Assembly (NCBI GenBank): GCA_001799045.1
Contig: MGRY01000196.1
Coordinates: 449-12,414, forward strand
DNA from: Deltaproteobacteria bacterium RIFCSPLOWO2_02_56_12
Lineage (GTDB): Bacteria; Desulfobacterota; Binatia; UBA9968
Length of the DNA stretch: 11,966 nucleotides
Direction of reading: 5' to 3'
Shown here: positions 1 to 5,975 of the stretch, one piece after another
How positions within the stretch are numbered: position 1 is the first letter of the stretch
How the letters are laid out: the number at the start of each line of letters is the position of its first letter
Position numbers and translations under genes: made by a program
Notes under the pieces: generated by a model
What the model was told of the DNA's origin: nothing
Databases searched by the model: none
What the model saw: only the letters and a program-made list of their open reading frames with translations

Positions 1-1531
1 TGAATTTGATCTTTCCATCCTGGGGCTTGCGGCGCTCCGAGATATCTAAGCGGGCCATGATCTTAAAGCGGGAGGCCAAGGCCCTACGATAACTCGGCGG
101 CACTTTTTGGTACTCATGACAACTCCCGTCGACGCGGAAGCGGATCAGGGTCTCCCTTTTTTCGGAATTGGGTTCGATGTGGATATCTGAGGCCCCCTCT
201 TTATAGGCATCGATGACAATCTGGTTGGCAAGACGAACGACTGCGCTATCGTTCTCGTCAATGACACCCGCTGCCGCCTCTTCCGGTTTCGCTTGATCCT
301 CCGTAGTCAGTTCTCCGAGAATGGCCGCGATGGACTGCTTGGGGACGTTCGGGTCGAGATCTGTTGCCACCGAGCTGACAAATTTGAGAATATCATCCCT
401 CAGCGCGACGAAAAATTTGACCTCCTTTACCGGGAAAAGCCGCTTGACGTCCTGCAGTTTTTGAAACGAGTAGGGATCGTCGATCAACACGTCAACCGAA
501 TCTTCACTGCGGCGCAGCGGGATCCAGTAATTGGCTTTGAGATAGTTGAGGCTGATATTTTTTACCAAATCCGGCGGGATAAAGACCCTCTCGTCAAACT
601 CTAGGAAGGGGCACTTATAAAAGAGGCTGAGAGACTTCCCGATCTCTTTTCTGGGGGTCTTGTACTTTTCCATCAGGAGGGACTCGATCTCTTTTTGCTT
701 TTCTCTGGCCTCCTTGATGGTCGCATCTAGTTCGACCTGGGTGATCAGGCCTGAAGAGATGAGGTAGTCGAACCTGGTGGGTTTTTTCCTGGCCAATTGG
801 TACTGATTGTAGAAGGCAATCCCCAGCGTGGTAGCGATCTCTTGAACTCTCTCTTCATCCTCCTTGGTAAAACGGTCGCCGGTTTTTTTATTGACGAGCT
901 GCATGACTCCAGTCAGCAAGTTGTCGCTGGAGAAGAGCGGGACAGTCAGTATCTGCTTGGTGCGAAACCCTATCTTCTGGTCCCAGGAACTGTCGAAGGA
1001 AAGCACCGGGCTGATCTTTGTGAGCTCACCCTTGTTGTAGGCATCGGTGATATTGACCGTTTTTGTGTTTTTGGCGACAAACCCGGCAATGCTCTGCTCG
1101 TTAACGGGGACACGGATTTCTTTAATGTCTTTGAGCGTGTCAGGGTCCAAAAATTTGGAGTAGATCTCCTTTTTGTCGTAATCCACGGCATAAAGCGTGA
1201 GACGTTCGGCGCCCAGGAGCCCAAGGATCCCCTCTCTCAATCCCACAAATATTTGATCCAGATCCTTCGCCGCGTGGATCTGGTTCATAATCTGCTTTAC
1301 GTCCTCGGCGTAGGCAACCTGCTCTTTTAACTGGTCGATGTCGGCCGCCGACTCTCCGGGCTTGAGCCTGAGCATTGTGCCGCCAGTCTCCAAAACCTTC
1401 TCCGTTTCCTTCACCCGGTTACCCAGGTTCTGGATTTTGAGAGTTAGTTTTTCCTGCAGTCTTTTGACGGGAGAATCTTCCGTCTGGGGCGAAGTTCCTT
1501 CTAACTTTAGCGGGGTCTGCGGTATGGCCAT
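1..1531 (-). CDS. GAF-domain PilB/GspE/MshE-family assembly ATPase (partial, 3' end beyond the left edge)
   Basis: About 510 N-terminal residues of a pilus/type II secretion assembly ATPase are visible. Residues 1-80 are a charged, probably coiled-coil leader. Residues about 85-240 resemble a GAF sensor domain, ending in MQLVNKKTGDRFTKEDEE. Residues about 252-385 resemble the GspE/MshE N-terminal domain. From about 425 the T2SSE core begins, with ASDIHIEP (447-454), RFRVDG (464-469) and the stretch from ASRFKIMARLDISERR to KPQDGKI. The Walker A/B and His/Asp boxes lie outside the window. The family hydrolyses ATP at the inner membrane to drive pilin or pseudopilin assembly. The ATG at 1531 is chosen because AAAGGGAG lies 6 nt upstream. 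The gene starts 35 bp after coiled-coil gene B, so it is probably co-transcribed. The MshEN-like part keeps only a degenerate version of the c-di-GMP-binding RLG...Q pattern, and the GAF domain may supply an alternative input (inference). Confidence 0.9.
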   Translation of the reverse strand, partial: MAIPQTPLKLEGTSPQTEDSPVKRLQEKLTLKIQNLGNRVKETEKVLETGGTMLRLKPGESAADIDQLKEQVAYAEDVKQIMNQIHAAKDLDQIFVGLREGILGLLGAERLTLYAVDYDKKEIYSKFLDPDTLKDIKEIRVPVNEQSIAGFVAKNTKTVNITDAYNKGELTKISPVLSFDSSWDQKIGFRTKQILTVPLFSSDNLLTGVMQLVNKKTGDRFTKEDEERVQEIATTLGIAFYNQYQLARKKPTRFDYLISSGLITQVELDATIKEAREKQKEIESLLMEKYKTPRKEIGKSLSLFYKCPFLEFDERVFIPPDLVKNISLNYLKANYWIPLRRSEDSVDVLIDDPYSFQKLQDVKRLFPVKEVKFFVALRDDILKFVSSVATDLDPNVPKQSIAAILGELTTEDQAKPEEAAAGVIDENDSAVVRLANQIVIDAYKEGASDIHIEPNSEKRETLIRFRVDGSCHEYQKVPPSYRRALASRFKIMARLDISERRKPQDGKIKF

Positions 1532-1566
1532 GTCGCGCTCCCTTTCAACTTGAACTTATCGATCTC

Positions 1567-2253
1567 TCAGCTTCGCTTCGGGGACTTGCGGGAGGTGCTC
1601 TCTTTTTTCATCGGTTCCGGTGTTTCAGGTTTTGCCGGTTCCGGTGTCTGAGAATCAGACTTATGAACCATCTCCTCCAACTGGGTCTCCAGGATACGAA
1701 TCTGGCTAAACAGGTTTTCTTCCAACCCGGTCAGGCTCTCTTCCATCTCTTTGAGAGCAGCGCCCTTTTGACTCAATAATTCCTCTTTCTCACCTAGCTG
1801 CGTCTTCAGCGCTGCTACGTTCGCCTCGAAATTCTGCTCGACATCCTGCGTTCGCTTGGTTTCTGCAGCCGCCAGGGCTGCAGCCTCTTCAAGCTTCGAT
1901 CTGAGATCCTTAAGCTCGCCGTTGCGAATCTCCAGGAGCCCCTCTTTTTCCCGCAGTTGATTTTCCAAATCTTGGATCCGAGTCGCAAGGCCCTGATCCT
2001 GTTCTCCCAGGCCGGAGTCTTCTTGATTGGCTTTGCTTTCCTTCTCCCGAAGCTGAGCCTCTAATGCAGCCACTGTTGCTTCGAAAGTCTTCTGGACCTC
2101 ATCAGCCCGCCGCGCCTGCTGGAGCGCCAGGGCGGCAGCCTGCTGGATCAAGGATTCGATACGGGACAGCCGCGCCTGCAGCTCGGCGACTTCGTCGAGT
2201 ATCCGAAGGGGCTGTCTCTTCCCTTGCGTATTCTCTAATAACTCAGAACTCAT
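1567..2253 (-). CDS. Coiled-coil protein B, paralogue of coiled-coil protein A
   Basis: A 228-residue protein, almost entirely heptad-like charged helix, without a signal peptide, membrane segment or recognised enzymatic motif. It contains two copies of a module that starts with AAAL and continues through an EAQLREKE-like core: one at about 37-121 and one at about 122-195. The same module occurs in the protein encoded at 3511-4359, so the two are paralogues. The C-terminus (200-228) is rich in Pro, Glu and Lys, with repeated TPEP, and ends very basic. The gene lies between the ExeA-like ATPase and the PilB-like ATPase, where MSHA loci carry mshN, but no TPR is visible, so it is not called MshN. 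The ATG at 2253 has no strong Shine-Dalgarno sequence. A scaffold or adaptor role beside the two ATPases is inferred from context only. Confidence 0.8.
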   Translation of the reverse strand: MSSELLENTQGKRQPLRILDEVAELQARLSRIESLIQQAAALALQQARRADEVQKTFEATVAALEAQLREKESKANQEDSGLGEQDQGLATRIQDLENQLREKEGLLEIRNGELKDLRSKLEEAAALAAAETKRTQDVEQNFEANVAALKTQLGEKEELLSQKGAALKEMEESLTGLEENLFSQIRILETQLEEMVHKSDSQTPEPAKPETPEPMKKESTSRKSPKRS

Positions 2254-2292
2254 AGAATACCGGGTCTGTTCAGGCTCTACGGCAAATGATGT

Positions 2293-2321
2293 ATTTTATT
2301 CAATAGGCACCGAAAAGACAA
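2293..2321 (-). promoter_or_regulatory. Candidate sigma70-type promoter upstream of coiled-coil gene B
   Basis: On the minus strand, TTGTCT (2316-2321) and TAAAAT (2293-2298) are separated by 17 nt, matching 4/6 and 5/6 consensus positions. They lie in the 107 bp gap between the ExeA-like gene and coiled-coil gene B, about 40 bp before the latter's ATG. This is the only sizeable gap in the minus-strand cluster. It could give independent expression of coiled-coil B and the PilB-like ATPase. Confidence 0.35.
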
Positions 2322-2360
2322 GCTGTCCCTGGAGGTGTTGTACCAGGCCGATGAGGATAC

Positions 2361-3503
2361 TTAGTTGCTCTTGTTGGGGCTGATGGGAAGTTTTTCCACT
2401 TCTTGTATTCCGATCCTGTGCAGGTGGCCTATGACGTTGATCGCCTCATCCTGAGTATACGGACCCGGCAATCGCACCTGGTAGAGAATCCATCCATCTC
2501 CGAGATCCTTCGCCGCAACGGCGGCCTTGAGATCCTCTTTTGCAAGTCGCTCGCGGAACTCATCCGCCTGCTCCCGCTGAAGGAAGGCGCCCAGTTTCAG
2601 CGCAAACTGCGGTTGAGCTGGATTGGAACGGGTCTCGGCATGCTCCGTGCCATAGAGAGAACTGAGCCAGTCAGGATTGTAATAATTGTATAATCCTACA
2701 GACAAAACCAAAAGCAATATCAGCACGGAGAGGCGAGGAGAAAGCCGCTGCGGACCGGCCGCTTCTTTCCAGTCGCTGCGAGAGGCGCTGACTTTGGAAG
2801 CAGCCCGTTTCACTGCCGCGGCCCCGATTTTCCCTTTGCTTTCTTGCAGGGCGTGTTCTACTGCGATGTTTGCGATTCGGTTGATAAGACGCGGGACGCC
2901 GGTGGTCTCCCGGTAAAGGTATCTGGCAGCACTCTTGGTAAAGCGGACGTCTTCCGAGACGCCCGCCACGGCGAGGCGATGGTTCAAATAGAATAAAATT
3001 TCTCTTTTTTTCAGGGGGACTAGTTTTAGTTTCGCCCCGATTCTTTGCTCGAGCTGGGTAAACCGTTTATGGTTGATCTTCTCAGCCAGCTCGGGTTGGC
3101 CGACGAGAACGATCTGAAGAAGTTTCTCGCCTTTTTTCTCCAGGTTGGTGAGAAACTTTATATGATCGAGACAGCGGAAATCCAGGTGCTGCGCCTCGTC
3201 GAAAATCGCAACGGGAATCCTGGCATCACCCTCCATTTCACCGAACGCCTCATCGAGCGTCTCGGTCATGGCCTGGGGGGTCTTGGACGGAGTGGTCACA
3301 ACCACAGCGTTATACTCATCACCAAGCTCTTCCAGGAGCCGCCGGCAGATGATGGTTTTCCCGGTGCCGGGTCCACCGGTGACACATATGAGCCCATCAC
3401 GGCGGCTGATTGCAGAAAGGATTTCCCCGAAAACCCTCATATGTCCCTCGCTGAGGTAGAGGAAACTCAAATCTGCTGTCAGGCTAAATGGCCTCTTTTC
3501 CAT
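2361..3503 (-). CDS. ExeA/MshM-like AAA+ ATPase with transmembrane helix and SPOR domain
   Basis: A 380-residue protein. The AAA+ domain spans about 1-240, with Walker A GGPGTGKT (43-50), Walker B IFDEAQHL (100-107), a sensor-like VLVGQPEL (132-139) and the GVPRLINRIANIA segment (202-214) typical of ExeA/GspA/MshM ATPases. One hydrophobic helix follows (about 258-273). Residues about 298-370 resemble a SPOR domain (FALKLGAFLQREQADEFRERL). The predicted topology is a cytoplasmic ATPase anchored in the inner membrane with a periplasmic peptidoglycan-binding tail, as in GspA or DamX. ExeA relatives help secretin or pilus machines pass through the cell wall. The ATG at 3503 is preferred over the upstream start at 3536, because 3536 lies inside the preceding gene and the stop of that gene overlaps an AGGGAG just before 3503. 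The 7 bp gap indicates translational coupling. SPOR replaces the PG_binding_1 domain of classical GspA. Confidence 0.88.
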   Translation of the reverse strand: MEKRPFSLTADLSFLYLSEGHMRVFGEILSAISRRDGLICVTGGPGTGKTIICRRLLEELGDEYNAVVVTTPSKTPQAMTETLDEAFGEMEGDARIPVAIFDEAQHLDFRCLDHIKFLTNLEKKGEKLLQIVLVGQPELAEKINHKRFTQLEQRIGAKLKLVPLKKREILFYLNHRLAVAGVSEDVRFTKSAARYLYRETTGVPRLINRIANIAVEHALQESKGKIGAAAVKRAASKVSASRSDWKEAAGPQRLSPRLSVLILLLVLSVGLYNYYNPDWLSSLYGTEHAETRSNPAQPQFALKLGAFLQREQADEFRERLAKEDLKAAVAAKDLGDGWILYQVRLPGPYTQDEAINVIGHLHRIGIQEVEKLPISPNKSN

Positions 3504-3510
3504 TATCTCC

Positions 3511-4359
3511 CTAGCTCCCCTTCTTGATCGGCGCAAGCAAGGACACGAGGCGAGACTTTCTTGCGTCCGGTACCGGGCCTATCCTGGCGATGTTGCCTGG
3601 CTTTACCATCACATTCCGCATCGATTTCCCGATCAGTCTAACCTTTGACTCCTCTCTAACCCCTGGTTCAAAATCTTCGGGTTCTTCCTCCGAGGGCTCG
3701 TCGAGGTAGGACCCATCCTCCAGTCCCCGCTCCGCCTCTTCAACTACGGCCGTGTTTCTTTCCCGCCGCTGGCCATCGCCTTCAGAAGAGACTGCGAGCG
3801 CATTGATCCTGGACTGCAAATCGGCGATCTCTGCTTCCCGGCTCTCCAGCAGCTCTCCTTTTCTCCTAATCTCCCCCTCCAGATCACTGATCCGGGCGCC
3901 CAGACCTTCCTGCAACTCTCTATAGGCAGAATCTTTTTGACTGAGCAACTCTTCTTTCTCCCCAAGTTGGGCCTCCAGCACAGCCGCCCGCTTCTTCTGC
4001 TTGTTCGAGGCTTCTCTAAACTCGGTCTCGCGCTTCTCAAGGAGATCATCTCTTCTTTGAATCAGGATTTCCATATCTTGGGCCCGGGCCATGAACCCCT
4101 TTTCCAGATCCTCGAGGGCAGCATTCCTCTGCTGCAGCATCTCCTCTTTCTCCCTAAGCTCGGCCTTCAGGCATGCCAACGTCTCCTCAAGATTTTCCCG
4201 GATCTCGCCGATCCGTTGCACCTCTGCGGCAGCCAGCGCAGCCGCTTCCTTCATGAAGGACTCCATCTGGGAGATTCCTTCCTTCATTTCGGAAACTCGC
4301 GTGGCGACCTCGCCCTCGGTCTCCTTCTTTTGCCTCTTTCTAGAAGACTTGTTAGCCAT
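3511..4359 (-). CDS. Coiled-coil protein A with acidic segment and conserved-looking basic tail
   Basis: A 282-residue protein and first gene of the minus-strand cluster. Residues 1-13 are very basic. Residues about 20-190 are charged coiled coil, with one full copy (from about 37) and one partial copy (about 124-185) of the module also found in coiled-coil protein B; both proteins share QLGEKEELLSQK. Residues 207-237 are strongly acidic. Residues 238-282 form a non-coiled, basic, Val/Ile/Pro-containing tail that may be a small folded or binding element. There is no signal peptide or membrane helix, so it is probably cytoplasmic. The ATG at 4359 is preferred to an upstream TTG at 4386, although its Shine-Dalgarno (AAAGAA) is weak. 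The stop lies 7 bp before the ExeA-like start. The function is unknown; a partner of the ATPases is inferred. Confidence 0.8.
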   Translation of the reverse strand: MANKSSRKRQKKETEGEVATRVSEMKEGISQMESFMKEAAALAAAEVQRIGEIRENLEETLACLKAELREKEEMLQQRNAALEDLEKGFMARAQDMEILIQRRDDLLEKRETEFREASNKQKKRAAVLEAQLGEKEELLSQKDSAYRELQEGLGARISDLEGEIRRKGELLESREAEIADLQSRINALAVSSEGDGQRRERNTAVVEEAERGLEDGSYLDEPSEEEPEDFEPGVREESKVRLIGKSMRNVMVKPGNIARIGPVPDARKSRLVSLLAPIKKGS

Positions 4360-4389
4360 GAATTCTTTGCCGGCGCTCGGCAACAAGTA

Positions 4390-4418
4390 ATTGTAATAGA
4401 CAGAGAATGCGAAAACAA
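4390..4418 (-). promoter_or_regulatory. Candidate promoter for the minus-strand coiled-coil/ATPase cluster
   Basis: On the minus strand, TTGTTT (4413-4418) and TACAAT (4390-4395) are 17 nt apart (3/6 and 5/6 matches). They lie about 30 bp upstream of the ATG at 4359, in the 169 bp gap between two divergent transcription units. The weak -35 makes this only a candidate. Confidence 0.35.
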
Positions 4419-4440
4419 GGCTTTGGCAGTCCGCGGGCTA

Positions 4441-4470
4441 TTTACAAACCTCCATAGTTCTGCTTAAAAT
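4441..4470 (+). promoter_or_regulatory. Candidate promoter for the ferredoxin-fusion operon
   Basis: TTTACA (4441-4446) and TAAAAT (4465-4470) are separated by 18 nt; each matches the sigma70 consensus at 5/6 positions. Transcription would start near 4477, leaving a leader of about 50 nt before the ATG at 4529. Together with the minus-strand candidate at 4390-4418, this suggests a divergent promoter pair in the 4360-4528 gap. Confidence 0.45.
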
Positions 4471-4528
4471 AGTTGCACTTCGTTCGCTCGACTAATACCA
4501 AGCAATTCCAGGGGGAAGCGGAAATTTT

Positions 4529-5482
4529 ATGGCGACAACGATCACCAGCGATTGCATCAACTGCGGGGCCTGTGAACCCGAATGCCCCAATAACGCCATT
4601 TCCCAAGGAGAGGAAATCTACGTCATCGATCCACAGCTCTGTACAGAATGTGTCGGCTTTCACGATTATGAGGCCTGCGCCGCTGTCTGCCCGGTGGATT
4701 GCTGCGTTCCCGATCCTAACAATGTGGAAACGGAAGAAGTGTTAATTGCCCGGGCGCGCGCGCTGCACCAGGAAGTTGATTTTGGAGAAAACTTCGAGTC
4801 CCGCTTCCGCAAGGGGGCGGAAAAACCGGCGCCGGTTTCAGCCCCGGCCAAGAAGACAGAGCCGCCTCCCGCCTCTCCCCCTAAAGAGTCCCCTGCTCCC
4901 GCTAAAGCCGCCCCTGCTCAAGTTGCCCCTACTCCTACGCCTGCGCCACCGACCGCCACTATCGCTAGGCCGGAGCCACCTCCCGCCTCTCCCCCCAAAG
5001 AATCTCCTGCTCCCGCAAAAGCCGCCCCTGCTCCTCCGCCTACGCCATCGACCGGCGCTATCGATGGGGAAAAGATTTCCCTCTTACGGCTGCCGGAGAT
5101 GGAAGCATGGGAGATCCCGGTTCGCTGCTTCCAGTGCGGGCAAGCTCATCGGGAACCTGCCAGACACTTCAAGATCGGAAACGTCCTTTGGTGCCCCCAA
5201 TGTCACAGGTCCATGGTCGTGAAGGATAATTTGAATTTCCGCATCCGCACTACCCTAAAAGAATTCTACCAGCGGTGGGAAAAAGAACAGGCCGAGTTTC
5301 AAGCGAAGAGGGAAAGAGAGCTGAGACAATTCCAAGAAAGGCGCGGGAAAGAATTGAAGAATTTTGAAGATCACCAACAGCGGGAATTAGCCAAGGTCAA
5401 ATTGCAACTCGAAGAGATCAGCGAATCTTACGATGCCCCGGGGAGGCCCCGTAAAAAGGGCAGCCTCTTTGCCTGGGCCTGA
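4529..5482 (+). CDS. YfhL-like 2[4Fe-4S] ferredoxin fused to a Pro/Ala linker, zinc ribbon and charged helix
   Basis: A 317-residue protein with four parts. Residues 1-60 are a double-cluster ferredoxin: Cys 9, 12, 15 and 19 followed by Pro, then Cys 38, 41, 50 and 54 followed by Pro; GEEIYVIDPQLCTECVG is characteristic of YfhL-type ferredoxins. Residues about 98-178 are a Pro/Ala/Lys-rich linker with an internal 20-residue repeat. Residues about 198-230 form a zinc-ribbon-like unit, RCFQCG (C200, C203) and WCPQCH (C222, C225). Residues about 240-300 are a Glu/Lys/Arg/Gln-rich helix, probably coiled coil. YfhL ferredoxins are normally about 80-90 residues, so this one has roughly 230 extra. 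No signal peptide is seen, so it should be cytoplasmic. GGGGGAAGCGGA lies upstream of the ATG. The gene heads a tight operon. Electron transfer is expected from the first domain; the partner and the role of the extension are unknown. Confidence 0.88.
   Translation: MATTITSDCINCGACEPECPNNAISQGEEIYVIDPQLCTECVGFHDYEACAAVCPVDCCVPDPNNVETEEVLIARARALHQEVDFGENFESRFRKGAEKPAPVSAPAKKTEPPPASPPKESPAPAKAAPAQVAPTPTPAPPTATIARPEPPPASPPKESPAPAKAAPAPPPTPSTGAIDGEKISLLRLPEMEAWEIPVRCFQCGQAHREPARHFKIGNVLWCPQCHRSMVVKDNLNFRIRTTLKEFYQRWEKEQAEFQAKRERELRQFQERRGKELKNFEDHQQRELAKVKLQLEEISESYDAPGRPRKKGSLFAWA
4859..5032 (+). repeat. Two copies of a 60-bp in-frame repeat in the ferredoxin linker
   Basis: Copies at 4859-4918 and 4973-5032 both encode a 20-residue block reading EPPPASPPKE then SPAPAKAAPA, with a 114 bp (38 codon) offset. 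The two DNA copies differ at several synonymous positions, so the duplication is not very recent. The segment between them is also Pro/Ala/Thr-rich. It probably gives a flexible tether between the ferredoxin and zinc-ribbon domains. Confidence 0.85.
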
Positions 5483-5494
5483 TCCCCTGTTTGC

Positions 5495-5971
5495 ATGCTG
5501 ACCTCTTGGCTTCACCTGATCTCCCTGGCGGCATACCTGGGATCCGTCGTTGGTTTGTGGTGCATCGTCGTGCCCGCGCTCTCCGCGGTCAGGGACCACG
5601 AGGGACAACTAATCCTCCTCGCCCGCAGTCTTAAATACTACAATCCCTTCCAGACAGCCGCTCTCGGAGTGTTGGTCCTGTCCGGAGCCTTTCAGCTCAC
5701 AGAGCTGAAAGCGGTTTACCGGGAACTGTTCCTCAAAGAACTCGGCGTAACCCTTGGGTGGAAGCTTACCTTATCCTTTGTCCTCATCGTTTTCAGCACC
5801 TATCAATCCATGGCCGTGGGGCACCGTTTTGTGCGACGATATGAGGCGGGGGAGTCCTTTTCGCCCCAGGAGCTCCAGGCCGTAACCCGGAAACTCAAGA
5901 TCACTACGCTGACGATCCTGCTCCTCGCCGTCGTCACGCTGTGGCTCGGCGTGCAACTGCGAGGCAGATGA
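5495..5971 (+). CDS. Four-helix membrane protein, CopD-like
   Basis: A 158-residue polytopic inner-membrane protein with hydrophobic segments at about 5-27, 50-67, 83-105 and 136-154. The opening SWLHLISLAAYLGS (His7), the GVLVLSGAFQL segment of helix 2 and the GWKLTLSF start of helix 3 (Lys90) resemble the CopD/UPF0093-type fold, in which conserved His residues can bind metal or heme. This is pattern recognition, not a confirmed family assignment; a DUF4149-like protein is an alternative. It begins 12 bp after the ferredoxin-fusion stop, without a visible Shine-Dalgarno sequence, so translation is probably coupled to the upstream gene. It ends 4 bp before the next start. Neighbouring a ferredoxin gene fits a membrane redox or metal role, but no substrate can be named. 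Confidence 0.75.
   Translation: MLTSWLHLISLAAYLGSVVGLWCIVVPALSAVRDHEGQLILLARSLKYYNPFQTAALGVLVLSGAFQLTELKAVYRELFLKELGVTLGWKLTLSFVLIVFSTYQSMAVGHRFVRRYEAGESFSPQELQAVTRKLKITTLTILLLAVVTLWLGVQLRGR
5689..5711. repeat. Perfect 10-bp inverted repeat with 3-nt loop
   Basis: CTTTCAGCTC (5689-5698) and its exact reverse complement GAGCTGAAAG (5702-5711) flank the loop ACA. It lies inside the CopD-like gene, encoding part of AFQLTELKAV. No T-tract follows, so it is not a standard intrinsic terminator. It could form a stable mRNA hairpin or be coincidental. Confidence 0.75.
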
Positions 5972-5975
5972 TAGG

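Noticed and set aside
797..1330. Plus-strand open frame of 177 codons
   Set aside because: It lies entirely antisense to the well-supported GAF/PilB-like gene, has no recognisable domain, and its residues mirror the codons of that gene.
2361..3536. Longer version of the ExeA-like protein starting at 3536
   Set aside because: The additional 11 residues overlap the end of the upstream gene and are unlike the conserved ExeA N-terminus; ATG 3503 has a Shine-Dalgarno sequence overlapping the upstream stop.
3511..4386. Coiled-coil protein A starting from TTG at 4386
   Set aside because: It would need a rare start, add nine residues with no family support, and nearly reach the candidate -10 element at 4390-4395.
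3937..4467. Plus-strand open frame of 176 codons rich in Leu
   Set aside because: It is antisense to coiled-coil protein A; the Leu/Phe richness is the expected reverse complement of Glu/Lys-rich heptads.
4360..4528. Small RNA or short peptide in the divergent gap
   Set aside because: No convincing hairpin with a T-tract and no short frame with a ribosome binding site was found; only promoter-like hexamers are supported.
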